This document shows positions 8,456-17,536 of a stretch of DNA of 64,000 nt, one piece after another (position 1 is the stretch's first letter; each line of letters begins with the position of its first letter). Below the pieces are notes generated by a model, which made no database searches, had not been told where the DNA came from, and saw only the letters and a list, made by a program, of their open reading frames with translations. The position numbers and the translations under genes are program-made. Source of the DNA: Anaerolineae bacterium. Lineage in GTDB: Bacteria; Chloroflexota; Anaerolineae; Aggregatilineales; Phototrophicaceae. The DNA lies in NCBI GenBank assembly GCA_022820125.1, contig JAJEGA010000106.1:36614-100613 (forward strand). The letters run 5' to 3'.

Positions 8456-11400
8456 TTAAGACTGAGCTTCGATGTCGATGAATTCAGCGCTGCCGACAAT
8501 CGCGGCGAGGTCCTTGCGGAGCGCCTCGCAGATATTTGTCGTCTGGTCGGGGAACTTCAGCGGGATCGAATCAGCGCCGCGAAGGAGGACGATGCGGAAG
8601 TGATCGATGCCGGGATAAGAGACCAAGGTGTTATGGATTTTCTGAAGCTTCCGCCGATCGCGGTCCGCGTCGTCGGATGTCGCCAGCACGACCGAGATTA
8701 AGCGCGCTTCCTGTTGCTGCGCCTGCTCTTCCCCGGGCAGGTCCAGATGACTCCCGCCATTCACCCATTCGGGCTCGTCCTCCGGCGCTGTTACCGGCTC
8801 GACCAACTCTTGCGCAGGCGGCGCTCCATTTGATGGCGCGGGGACCCGGTCAAATTCATCCGGCGGCGCCGGCGGCAGTTCGTCGAAGCTCGGCGGCGCA
8901 GCGCTTTCCAAAGCTTCCATAATGGCGTCGGGCGGCTCATCCGCGGCGCCTGCCCAAGCCGGTTCCGCTTCTTCCTGCGGCGCGTGAAAGACTTCGCCGG
9001 CAGCGGCGGCATTAAAATCGAGGCTGAGCCGGTCGGCGATGATCTGAGGATCGCCACGGCTTTCGTCATAGCGGCCCGTGATGAGCGCGATTTCGCCTTC
9101 GTCCAGGCTGCCGGCGGCTTCAGGCATTTGCCGTTTGCGTTCGGCAATGGCATCGAGCGCTTTGGCGTATGCGCGCGGGAAGAGCACCACCTCGATGATG
9201 CCGGCGCTGTCGTGCCAGTCCTCGAGGGTGAGCACCGCCATCATGTCGCCTTTGCGGGTGGTGATTTTGCGTACGGCGGTCACTTCGCCAGCGACGCGCA
9301 GCGCTTCGGGTTTGGTCAGCGAAGGGCTTTTGAGGTCGGCGATTTTCTGCAGATTCTGCTTTTCGAGCAGCGGTCGATGCCGATCGACCGGGCGCCCGCT
9401 GAGATAAAAGCCCAGCAGTTCCTTCTCCCATTTCAGCAGTTCGCGCTCGCTCAGCTCCTGAATATGTTTGACATTGCGCAGCAGGTTTTCTTCAGCCGCG
9501 GCCGCCTCGCCAAACATGTTCATCTGGCCGACTGCCTGGTCGCGATGATAGTTGCCGCTGTAACTTATGATGCCGTCCAAAGCCGCCATCAGCGCAGCGC
9601 GGGCGCCAAAGCCCGCCAAGGCGCCGACCTTGATCAAGCTCTCCAGCGAGCGCTTGCCTAGCCTGCGCATATCGACCCGTCTGCAGAAATCGGCGAGGCT
9701 GGCGAATGGCGCTTCATCGCGCTCGTCGATCAGGTCTTGGAGGGCGCGCGCGCCGGCATTCTTGACTGCGCCCAAGCCAAAACGAATCGAGCGCCGGCCA
9801 TCGTCAGCCGTCTCGATGTCGAAATCCAACTGGCTGCGATTGACATCGGGCGGGGTGATAGGGATGTTCAGACGGCGGCATTCTTCCAGAAAGGTCGAGA
9901 CTTTGGCGAGGTCGTCTCGCTGCACGCTGAGCAGGGCGGTCATGTACTCTTCCGGATAGTGGCATTTGAGATAAGCGGTTTGCACCGTGATGACGGCGTA
10001 ATCGGCGGCGTGAGCTTTGTTGAAGCCGTAGTTGGCGAAGAATTCGATCATCTCGAAGATTTCTTCCGCCGTTTCGCGGTCGATGCCATTTTGTGGACCG
10101 CGCTCCATGAAAATCGCCCGGTGCTTGTTGAGTTCCTCCGGCAATTTCTTCGAGACCGCTTTGCGCATTAGATCGGCTTCGCCCAACTCATAACCAAAGA
10201 GCTCGCCAGCGATCTCCATGATCTGCTCCTGATAGACGCAGATGCCGTAGGTCTCCGCCAAGATCGGCTCGAGCTTGGGGTGCAGGGTCTTGATTTCTTC
10301 TTCGCCATGCATGCGCCGGCAGTATTGGGGGATGAATTCCATGGGGCCGGGGCGATAAAGCGAGATGGCGGCGACGATGTTTTCGAAGACGCGCGGCCGC
10401 ATCTGGCGCAACATTTGCTGCATCCCGCCGGATTCCACCTGGAAGACGCCGACTGTGCTGCCCTCGCTGATCATGCGAAAGGCGTCATCAAGCAGCGCGC
10501 GCTGTTTGTCACTGGTCGCCATTTCGTGACGATAGGGAATGCTGTCGATGCTGTAGTTGATGCCGCGATGACGGGCGATCAACTCGCAGGCTTTGCGCAT
10601 GATGGTGAGCGTCGACAAGCCGAGAAAGTCCACCTTGAGCAAGCCGATATACTCGGCGGTCTCCATGGGGAATTGCGTGACCGCGCTCAAGGCGCCGCCC
10701 GAGGGGTCTTTGCCAGTGATGCGATGCAGCGGCGTCAAATCCACCAAGGGGCGATCGGCGATGATGACGCCGGCGGCATGGGTGGAGGCGTGGCGAGTCA
10801 TGCCTTGCAGGTCCATGGCGGTGTCGATGACGCGCTGCAGCTCGGCATCGCTATTGTACAGATCGAGCAATTCCGGATTGCCATCGACATATTCGCGCAG
10901 TTTCTTCTGGCGCGCTTCTTGCGGGATCATGGCGGCGGCGCGGTTGATCAAGCCGAGGTCGACATCAAGCGCGCGCCCGACATCGCGGACGGCCGCTTTT
11001 GCGCCCATCGTGCCAAAGGTGATGATGGCGGCGACTTTGTCTTCGCCGTATTTCTGGGCGGCGTAGGCGATCATCTCGCCGCGGCGGTCATCGGGATAAT
11101 CGAGATCGATATCAGGCATGGTGATGCGCCCCGGGTTGAGGAAACGCTCAAACAACAAGCCATTCTGAATCGGATCGATATTGGTAATGCCGAGGCAGTA
11201 AGCGACCAGGCTGGCGGCGCCCGACCCGCGGACGTTCCACCAGATGTCGGCTTGGCGAGCAAATTCGCAGAGGTCCCAGACGATCAGGAAGTAGGCGTCG
11301 AAACCCATGCTGTGGATGATGTTCAGCTCGCGCTCGATGCGTTCGGTGAAGATGGGGTCGTCTCGCCAGTCGGCGTCGAAACGCCACTTCATGCCGATAT

Positions 11401-12334
11401 CGATAAGGCAGCGCAGATAGCTTTGCTCATCGTATCCGTCCGGCACCGGGAAAGCCGGCAGGTGATAACCCTTCGGCGCCAGGTCGATATCGGTCATATC
11501 GGCGATCTTGATCGAGTTGGCCAGGGCTTCGTCGATAAGTTCGGAAGGCAGCCCGTCGAAGCCAGCGCGCATTTCGGCGGCGGATTTCAGATAGTAGCTG
11601 TTGAAGGGCTCCATCCTCATGCGATCAGGCTCGGATTTGAGGGAGCTGGTTTGGATGCAGAGGAGGGTGTCGTGCGCATCGGCATCGTCCCGGTTGACAT
11701 AGTGCACATCGTTGGTGGCGAGCAGCTGCGCCGGGCTATGACCGCTGCGGCGATATTCACATAGCCAGCGATTCAGCTCATGCAGCGCCGGGATGTCGTG
11801 GCTTTGCAATTCGAGGAAGAAGTTCTCGCTGCCGAAGATCTCCTGATACCAGCCGATTCGCTCTCGCGCGAGCTGCTCGTCCCCACTGTTAACCAGGCGC
11901 GGAATCTCAGCAGCGAGGCAGCCGCTGGTGGCGATGAGACCTTCGGCATGCCGCGACAGAAAGTCCTTGTCGATGCGCGGGCGGTAATAGAAGCCCTCAA
12001 GTTGAGAGGCGGAAGCGATCTTGAGCAGGTTCCGGTAGCCCGTCATATTCTGCGCCAGCAGCAGCATGTGGTGGGGGCTGCGGTCGAGCCGCGAATCGCG
12101 ATCTGTCATGCCGCGGCGCGCGAGATAGCCTTCCATGCCGATGACTGGCTTGATGCCGGCGCTGCGACAGGCGCGGTAAAAGTCCAGCACGCCAAACATA
12201 ACGCCGTGATCGGTGATGCCGAGAGCGGGCATCTCCAGTTGGCGCGCGCGCTCGACCAAAGCCTGAATTCTGCTTTGGCCATCAAGCAGGGAAAACTCGC
12301 TATGGACGTGAAGATGGACAAATTCGCTTGTCAT
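8456..12334 (-). CDS. dnaE: DNA polymerase III subunit alpha (replicative polymerase)
   Basis: 1292 aa, near the upper end for DnaE. Domains in order: N-terminal PHP domain starting HLHVHSEFSLLDG with ITDHGVMFG; palm with the catalytic acidic motif PDIDLDYPDDRRG near residue 400; fingers and tandem helix-hairpin-helix; OB fold near 1005-1060 (VAGEVTAVRKITTRKG). An acidic, proline-rich linker follows (about 1115-1205) and then a small C-terminal domain (ISVVLATSDDADRDRRKLQ). It is the leading and lagging strand polymerase core that binds the beta clamp. Transcription is probably from the extended -10 at 12387. The gene stands alone, between pfkA and divergent mutM. The long disordered linker is a mild oddity. 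Confidence 0.97.
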   Translation of the reverse strand: MTSEFVHLHVHSEFSLLDGQSRIQALVERARQLEMPALGITDHGVMFGVLDFYRACRSAGIKPVIGMEGYLARRGMTDRDSRLDRSPHHMLLLAQNMTGYRNLLKIASASQLEGFYYRPRIDKDFLSRHAEGLIATSGCLAAEIPRLVNSGDEQLARERIGWYQEIFGSENFFLELQSHDIPALHELNRWLCEYRRSGHSPAQLLATNDVHYVNRDDADAHDTLLCIQTSSLKSEPDRMRMEPFNSYYLKSAAEMRAGFDGLPSELIDEALANSIKIADMTDIDLAPKGYHLPAFPVPDGYDEQSYLRCLIDIGMKWRFDADWRDDPIFTERIERELNIIHSMGFDAYFLIVWDLCEFARQADIWWNVRGSGAASLVAYCLGITNIDPIQNGLLFERFLNPGRITMPDIDLDYPDDRRGEMIAYAAQKYGEDKVAAIITFGTMGAKAAVRDVGRALDVDLGLINRAAAMIPQEARQKKLREYVDGNPELLDLYNSDAELQRVIDTAMDLQGMTRHASTHAAGVIIADRPLVDLTPLHRITGKDPSGGALSAVTQFPMETAEYIGLLKVDFLGLSTLTIMRKACELIARHRGINYSIDSIPYRHEMATSDKQRALLDDAFRMISEGSTVGVFQVESGGMQQMLRQMRPRVFENIVAAISLYRPGPMEFIPQYCRRMHGEEEIKTLHPKLEPILAETYGICVYQEQIMEIAGELFGYELGEADLMRKAVSKKLPEELNKHRAIFMERGPQNGIDRETAEEIFEMIEFFANYGFNKAHAADYAVITVQTAYLKCHYPEEYMTALLSVQRDDLAKVSTFLEECRRLNIPITPPDVNRSQLDFDIETADDGRRSIRFGLGAVKNAGARALQDLIDERDEAPFASLADFCRRVDMRRLGKRSLESLIKVGALAGFGARAALMAALDGIISYSGNYHRDQAVGQMNMFGEAAAAEENLLRNVKHIQELSERELLKWEKELLGFYLSGRPVDRHRPLLEKQNLQKIADLKSPSLTKPEALRVAGEVTAVRKITTRKGDMMAVLTLEDWHDSAGIIEVVLFPRAYAKALDAIAERKRQMPEAAGSLDEGEIALITGRYDESRGDPQIIADRLSLDFNAAAAGEVFHAPQEEAEPAWAGAADEPPDAIMEALESAAPPSFDELPPAPPDEFDRVPAPSNGAPPAQELVEPVTAPEDEPEWVNGGSHLDLPGEEQAQQQEARLISVVLATSDDADRDRRKLQKIHNTLVSYPGIDHFRIVLLRGADSIPLKFPDQTTNICEALRKDLAAIVGSAEFIDIEAQS

Positions 12335-12386
12335 GAAGCCGATGTTTGTATGTTGAAACGGGTTTCAAATGGCGAAGGCTAGCCGT

Positions 12387-12395
12387 ATTATAGCA
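12387..12395 (-). promoter_or_regulatory. Extended -10 promoter of dnaE
   Basis: Minus strand TGCTATAAT: a perfect -10 with the TGn extension, about 53 bp before the dnaE ATG, and no convincing -35. The rest of the 279-bp dnaE-mutM gap shows no gene. Confidence 0.55.
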
Positions 12396-12613
12396 CTAGA
12401 CGGACTAAGCTGACCGCCAAACTTTCTTGCTTGTACGCAGAAACAGGTCAAAATTATGAATAGCCAGGGCAAAATTACAGCAAACGCGGGCAAGCAACCA
12501 GCTCGCCCGTACATCGTCTCCATTTTTTGGCAGTTGCTTTTTATCAGATACCGCGTCATGCCTTAGTTTGGATCAATTATATGTTGGATTGCTGATGGAA
12601 CGACTGAAGCGCC

Positions 12614-13438
12614 ATGCCTGAATTGCCAGAAGTCGAAACTGTCGTGCGCGGCTTAAGCGAGTCGTTGATCGGCCGGCGCATTGAGGGCATGTGGCAGGAT
12701 TGGGCGCCGACGATCCACAGCCCAGCGCCGGATGAGTTCGCCGCGCGCCTGGCTGGCCAGCAGGTGCGAGCGCTTGGTCGGCGGGGGAAATACATCCTGA
12801 TTGCGCTGGAGCATGATACGTTGGTGATCCACCTGAAGATGTCGGGGCGGCTGTATGTGACCGACGCCGATGAAGAACATGAAGCGGACCGCTGGGTGCA
12901 TGTGCGCTTTGAAATGGACGGCGGGCGGCAGTTGCGATTCTCTGACCTGCGCAAATTCGGCCGCGTGTATCTGACTGACGATGTCGAGCGCTTGCTCAGC
13001 CATTTGGGGCCGGAGCCATTAAGCGACGACTTCACGCTGGGCCGGTTTCGCGACGGGATGCGCGGGCGGAAACGGGCGATCAAGTCGTTGCTGATGGCGC
13101 AGGAGTTCATCGCGGGCGTGGGCAATATCTACGCCGACGAAGCCTTGTTCCGCGCCGGCATTCACCCGGCGACGCGCGTTGATCTGTTAACTGAGGGCGA
13201 TACCGCGGCGCTGCATCAGACGATACGCGAGGCGCTGCTGGCGGGCATCAAACATGAGGGCGCCAGCATCGGTTGGTATCGCAAGCCGGACGGCGATAAG
13301 GGAAATTCGCAGGATCACTTCTACGTATACGGGCGGACGAATCTGCCCTGCCGGCACTGCGGGACGGCGATCAACAAGATGCGAGTGGCGCAGCGAGGCA
13401 CGCACTTTTGCCCGCAGTGCCAGCCGGAGCGGGTTTAG
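12614..13438 (+). CDS. mutM: Formamidopyrimidine-DNA glycosylase
   Basis: 274 aa, the usual length. It begins MPELPEVETVVRGL with the catalytic Pro2 and Glu3 of the Fpg/Nei family. The conserved Lys lies in GRRGKYIL, the helix-two-turn-helix in IKSLLMAQEFIAGVGNIYADE, and the C-terminal zinc finger is CRHCGTAINKM...CPQCQ (four Cys). It excises 8-oxoguanine and other oxidised purines and has AP-lyase activity. QEFIAGVGNIYADEALF is typical for MutM rather than Nei. Monocistronic; downstream is a repeat-rich gap. Confidence 0.96.
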   Translation: MPELPEVETVVRGLSESLIGRRIEGMWQDWAPTIHSPAPDEFAARLAGQQVRALGRRGKYILIALEHDTLVIHLKMSGRLYVTDADEEHEADRWVHVRFEMDGGRQLRFSDLRKFGRVYLTDDVERLLSHLGPEPLSDDFTLGRFRDGMRGRKRAIKSLLMAQEFIAGVGNIYADEALFRAGIHPATRVDLLTEGDTAALHQTIREALLAGIKHEGASIGWYRKPDGDKGNSQDHFYVYGRTNLPCRHCGTAINKMRVAQRGTHFCPQCQPERV

Positions 13439-13467
13439 AATTCACCACAGAGGCACAGAAGTAGAAC

Positions 13468-13627
13468 AAAGTAAGTAATGCGAAAAAGGGAGATGCTAAT
13501 CTGATTCGAGATCTGTAGGGGCGAGACTTGTCTCGCCCACTATGTCGCCATTGTACATGTGGGCGACTCAAGAGTCGCCCCTACGACGTTCCTTCATTTT
13601 GTTGCATTACTTTATTGGACTTACTGA
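13468..13627 (+). repeat. 160-bp dispersed palindromic repeat, copy B
   Basis: Nearly identical to copies A (5591-5756, inverted) and C (21298-21462). It has imperfect terminal inverted repeats: AAGTAAGTAATGC at the left, and GCATTACTTT then ACTTACT at the right. Two internal hairpins with GTAGGGGCG arms flank CATTGTACATGTG. It is embedded in CACAGAGG-like flanking sequence (accacagaggcacag on the left, gaggcgcagagg on the right). It fills half of the 319-bp gap between mutM and the MBL gene. Confidence 0.85.
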
Positions 13628-13642
13628 GGCGCAGAGGATTAT

Positions 13643-13738
13643 TGTAGGGGCGTCTCGCCGAGACGCCCGCTTTTCCAGCCACAAATCGTCGGGCGTTTCG
13701 GCGCCGCGCGTAGACACTGCGGGTCAAACGCCCCCACA
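13643..13738. repeat. GTAGGGGCG hairpin repeat, degenerate copy adjoining copy B
   Basis: Starts TGTAGGGGCG with the perfect hairpin GGGCGTCTCGCCGAGACGCCC-like and ends ACGCCCCCACA. The inner part (gggcgtttcggcgccg...) is a decayed second hairpin. It has the same plan as the 8281 element with different arm sequences. Confidence 0.65.
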
Positions 13739-13757
13739 AGCAATTTCGCTGTTGGGA

Positions 13758-14621
13758 TTAGGGGTTGTCGTATTCGATCAACTCGGGCTGGATGGACGGG
13801 CGGCCGCGCTCGTCTTGGGTCAAGCGGCCCGCCGGCGTCTTGGCGTCGTGCGGGAAGATGAGCAGCGCCTCGGTTTCAAGCGCCCATTGCTGCCAGCGGT
13901 GCTTGGTTTCCAGCGTGACCAGGGGCTCGACATCATAGGCAGTCATCCAGGCGAGGCGCTCGATGTGCACAGCCAGCGATGCCATATCGCAGACGAAAGC
14001 AGCGCTCTCGCCCGCGCTTTCGATACGAACGCTCATGTGCCCGGGACTGTGCCCCGGCGTCACGATTGCCGATACGCCCGGCGCGACCTCGGCGTCGCCA
14101 TCCAGCAGGCGCAGTTGTCCCGATTGATATAGCGGGACGAAGTTTCCCGCTGAATAGGTAGCGCGGGTGCGCTCGTTAGGGGCGATGGCGTCTTCGTATT
14201 CGCGGCGCTGGACCAGGTATTCGGCATTGGGGAAGGCGGGCGCGCGCGCGCCATCGGCTGCGAGGCGCATATTGCCGGTGCAGTGGTCATCGTGCAGATG
14301 GGTAACGATGACGATGTCTATGTCGGCCGCGGATATGCCGAGCGCGGACAAACCGCGATGGGCGCCGTCTGATGCTTCGATGTAAAGGAAACGGCGCTGA
14401 GAGTCGCTCAGGTTGTTGCCGAAGCCGGTATCAACGATGACATTCTTGCCGGCCGCGCGTAAAAGCAAGCTGTGGGTGGCGGTCTTGATCAGCTGACGGG
14501 CGTCGGCGCGGTAGTGGCGCGACCAAAGCACGCGCGGCACCAGGCCGAATAAGCCGCCCGGATCCATATATGCTGTCGCGTCGTTGAAGAGGTAGGCGTC
14601 GATTTCCCCGATGCGGAACAT
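13758..14621 (-). CDS. MBL-fold metallo-hydrolase
   Basis: 287 aa from the ATG at 14621 (GAGG about 8 nt upstream), which lies 8 bp after the secA stop; the upstream extension inside secA is rejected. It has the metal-binding motif THLHDDHCTG, then TPGHSPGHMSV, the Asp in VCDMA and the late His in IFPHDAK. This is the full metal ligand set of the metallo-beta-lactamase superfamily, closest in pattern to the lactonase / methyl parathion hydrolase-like group. A soluble dinuclear zinc hydrolase is expected; substrate unknown. It is translated from the secA transcript, though no functional link is evident. Confidence 0.88.
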   Translation of the reverse strand: MFRIGEIDAYLFNDATAYMDPGGLFGLVPRVLWSRHYRADARQLIKTATHSLLLRAAGKNVIVDTGFGNNLSDSQRRFLYIEASDGAHRGLSALGISAADIDIVIVTHLHDDHCTGNMRLAADGARAPAFPNAEYLVQRREYEDAIAPNERTRATYSAGNFVPLYQSGQLRLLDGDAEVAPGVSAIVTPGHSPGHMSVRIESAGESAAFVCDMASLAVHIERLAWMTAYDVEPLVTLETKHRWQQWALETEALLIFPHDAKTPAGRLTQDERGRPSIQPELIEYDNP

Positions 14622-14629
14622 GGCGGGCC

Positions 14630-17437
14630 TCAGCCGGCTTGCTGGAATTTGCCCGAGAGGTTGTCTTCGCGCATGTGGCAATGCTTGTATTTCTTGCCGC
14701 TGCCGCACCAGCAAGGCTTGTTGCGCCCCGGGCGTCCCCTGCTTTTGCGAACGGTTTGCTGCGTTGGCCGGTCGGTATTGCCCAGCTGCAGGTCAGGACG
14801 GTACTCGCGCATTTCACGGCGGCGCTGCGGCGTCTGCACGATGGCCGGCTGGACCAAGAAGATCTGGCGCGAGGCGATCTGGCGATACGTGTCTTCGACC
14901 ACGCGAAACATTTGGAAGCCCTGCCGCTGATATTCGACGAGCGGGTCTTTCTGGGCGATCGCCTGCAAGCCAATGCCTTCGCGCAAGATGTCGAGGTCAG
15001 TCAGATGGCGCTGCCAGTAGTGATCAAGCGAGCGGATTACCGTCTGGCGTTCGGCGATTTCGGTCAAGCCTTCGCGCGCTTCTTCCAATTGCGCCGCTTT
15101 CGCTTCCAGCAGTTGGGCGGCATAAGCGCTGGTTTGGGCGGCGACTTCATCTTGCTCAAGCGCTTCCAAAGCCTCAGCCGTGATCGTCTCGGGCAATGGC
15201 AGGCCGGTGCTGGCGAGCTGCTGGTACATGGCGCCGGCTTCGAGATGCTCGCCATCGTGATCGGCGGCGAAGGCGTCTTCGACAGCGGCGCCAATCTGAT
15301 CTCCGATCATGGCGAGATAATCGGCGTGCAGCTGCTCGGCGTCTTTTTTCAGCCAATCAAGACGCTGCCCGTAGATAATCTCGCGCTGGCGATTGACGAC
15401 ATCATCGTATTCGACGACGCGCTTGCGAATATCAAAGTTGTGCCCCTCGACGCGAACCTGCGCCTGTTCGATGGATTTGCTGATCATGCCGTGCTGGATG
15501 GCTTCGTCTTCGGGGAAGCCGGCGGTTTTCATCAGGCGCTTGACATTGTCGTTGGCGAAGCGCTTCATCAGGTCATCATCGAGGCTGAGGTAAAAGCGAG
15601 ATTCGCCGGGGTCGCCTTGGCGGCCCGAGCGGCCGCGCAGCTGATTATCGATGCGGCGCGCTTCATGGCGTTCGGTGCCGAGCACGAAGAGCCCGCCCGC
15701 TTCCAGCACCAGTTTGCGATCGCGCGCGACCTGCGCCTCAGCCTGTGCCAGGGCTTTCGCCCACTGGGCATCACTGGCGGCGGTGAGATCAATGCCACCC
15801 CGGCGCAGCGCCCCGCGCGCCAAACCTTCGGGATTGCCGCCGAGCAAGATATCGACGCCGCGCCCGGCCATATTGGTGGCGATGGTGACGGCGCCCGGCC
15901 GGCCCGCCTGCGTGATGATCTCGGCTTCCTTTTCATGCTGCTTGGCGTTGAGCACCTCGTGTTTGATGCCGGCTTTGTTCAGATAATTGCTGAGCCGTTC
16001 CGAAGTCTCGACGGCGACGGTGCCGACGAGGATGGGCTGGTTGCGTTTGTTGCGCTCCTGGATCGCGCCAACGATGGCGTTCCACTTTGAGGTTTCATTG
16101 ACGTATATCAAATCGTTGTCGTCGACGCGGACGACCGGTTGATGCGTTGGTATGGGCACGACATCAAGCTCATAGGTTTTCTCGAACTCCTCCGCTTCGG
16201 TAAGCGCGGTGCCGGTCATGCCGGCCAGCTTGTCATACATGCGGAAGAAGTTCTGGAAGGTGATTGTCGCCATGGTGATGTTTTCGCGGCGGATCTGCAC
16301 GCCTTCTTTGGCTTCAATCGCCTGATGCAGTCCCTCGGAGAAACGGCGCCCGGGCATCAGGCGGCCCGTGAAATCATCGACGATGACCACTTCGCCATTC
16401 TGGACGATGTATTCTTTGTCGTTCTCGTAGAGCGTCTGCGCGCGCAGGCAGTTATCGAGGTAGGGCAGCATCTCGGCGTTGTCAGGATGATAGAGCTGAT
16501 GCAAGCCGAGGGCTTGCTCCACCTTTTCCACGCCTTGCTCGGTCAGGTAAACGATGCGGTCGCCGATATCGAGCACGTAATCGCCATCGGGCGCTTCCGC
16601 TTCGACGCTGTCTTCGCTGCTGTTCTTCAGCCGCTTGACGATGGATGCGAATCGGCGATAAAAGTCCGATGGTTCATCAGAGGGGCCGGAAATAATCAGC
16701 GGCGTGCGCGCTTCGTCGATGAGGATATTATCGACCTCGTCTACGATGGCGTAGCGAAGTTCGCGCTGCACCAGGCGATCGTGGGCGAGCACCATGTTAT
16801 CGCGCAGGTAATCGAAGCCGAATTCGTTGTTGGTGCCGTATAGGATATCCGCTTCGTAAGCCTCGCGGCGGCTGATCGGGCGCAGGTTCTGATAGCGGGC
16901 GTCATCAGAGATGAAATCGGGATCAAAGAGGAAGGAGCCGCTGTCCGGTCCGCCCCCAGTATTCTGGATGACAGCGGCGGAGAGACCGAGCAGGTGATAA
17001 ATCGGACCCATGAATTGCAGACCGTGCTTGCTCAGGTAATCGTTGGGTGTGACAAGATGGGCGCCCCGCCCGTCAAGCGCGTTCAGATAGAGCGGCAAGG
17101 TGGCGACGAGCGTCTTGCCTTCGCCTGTTTTCATTTCGGCGATGCGCCCTTCGTGCAAGACGATGCCGCCGATGAGCTGCACATCGTAGTGGCGCAGCCC
17201 GATGGTGCGGACGGAGGCTTCGCGCACAAGGGCATAGGCTTCGATCATGATGTCTTCAAACTTGGCGCCGTCAGCCAACTGCGCCTTGAACTCAGCGGTT
17301 TTGGCTTGCATCCGCTCGTCGCTGAGCTGCTGCATCGCCGGCTCAAGCGCATTGATCTGGTTGACCGATGCCTGATAGCCGGAGAGCGCTTTTTCCATTG
17401 GGTCGCCGAATACTTTCTTGACGATATTGCGGAACAT
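14630..17437 (-). CDS. secA: Preprotein translocase ATPase SecA
   Basis: 935 aa. Walker A MKTGEGKTLVATLPL and Walker B DEVDNILIDEARTPLIISG lie in NBD1. The preprotein cross-linking domain, NBD2 (ATNMAGRGVDILLGG, RGRSGRQGDPG) and the helical scaffold follow. The C-terminus has the zinc-binding tail PCWCGSGKKYKHCH (Cys-Cys-Cys-His), the SecB/ribosome-contact element. It drives Sec-dependent export across the cytoplasmic membrane. The promoter has an extended -10 at 17475-17483. The MBL hydrolase follows 8 bp downstream. Confidence 0.98.
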   Translation of the reverse strand: MFRNIVKKVFGDPMEKALSGYQASVNQINALEPAMQQLSDERMQAKTAEFKAQLADGAKFEDIMIEAYALVREASVRTIGLRHYDVQLIGGIVLHEGRIAEMKTGEGKTLVATLPLYLNALDGRGAHLVTPNDYLSKHGLQFMGPIYHLLGLSAAVIQNTGGGPDSGSFLFDPDFISDDARYQNLRPISRREAYEADILYGTNNEFGFDYLRDNMVLAHDRLVQRELRYAIVDEVDNILIDEARTPLIISGPSDEPSDFYRRFASIVKRLKNSSEDSVEAEAPDGDYVLDIGDRIVYLTEQGVEKVEQALGLHQLYHPDNAEMLPYLDNCLRAQTLYENDKEYIVQNGEVVIVDDFTGRLMPGRRFSEGLHQAIEAKEGVQIRRENITMATITFQNFFRMYDKLAGMTGTALTEAEEFEKTYELDVVPIPTHQPVVRVDDNDLIYVNETSKWNAIVGAIQERNKRNQPILVGTVAVETSERLSNYLNKAGIKHEVLNAKQHEKEAEIITQAGRPGAVTIATNMAGRGVDILLGGNPEGLARGALRRGGIDLTAASDAQWAKALAQAEAQVARDRKLVLEAGGLFVLGTERHEARRIDNQLRGRSGRQGDPGESRFYLSLDDDLMKRFANDNVKRLMKTAGFPEDEAIQHGMISKSIEQAQVRVEGHNFDIRKRVVEYDDVVNRQREIIYGQRLDWLKKDAEQLHADYLAMIGDQIGAAVEDAFAADHDGEHLEAGAMYQQLASTGLPLPETITAEALEALEQDEVAAQTSAYAAQLLEAKAAQLEEAREGLTEIAERQTVIRSLDHYWQRHLTDLDILREGIGLQAIAQKDPLVEYQRQGFQMFRVVEDTYRQIASRQIFLVQPAIVQTPQRRREMREYRPDLQLGNTDRPTQQTVRKSRGRPGRNKPCWCGSGKKYKHCHMREDNLSGKFQQAG

Positions 17438-17474
17438 AAATCCTCGCGCGGTGTCGGGTGATTGACTACATGCG

Positions 17475-17483
17475 ATTATAACA
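17475..17483 (-). promoter_or_regulatory. Extended -10 promoter of secA
   Basis: Minus strand TGTTATAAT (TGn plus perfect TATAAT), about 38 bp before the secA ATG. No convincing -35. Confidence 0.5.
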
Positions 17484-17536
17484 TACGGTGGGCGCCTGCC
17501 ATCGGGCTCAGCTTGGCAACGGGCTGCGGCGCCGAC

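Noticed and set aside
10280..11764. 494-codon plus-strand open frame opposite dnaE
   Set aside because: It is the antisense of a fully conserved dnaE; its composition (long His/Asp/Gly runs without domains) is typical of a shadow frame in GC-rich DNA.
14622..14714. 31-residue N-terminal extension of the MBL protein
   Set aside because: Lies inside secA, while ATG 14621 has a ribosome site and matches the family start.
14639..16090. 483-codon plus-strand open frame opposite secA
   Set aside because: Antisense to highly conserved secA motifs; no recognisable protein family.
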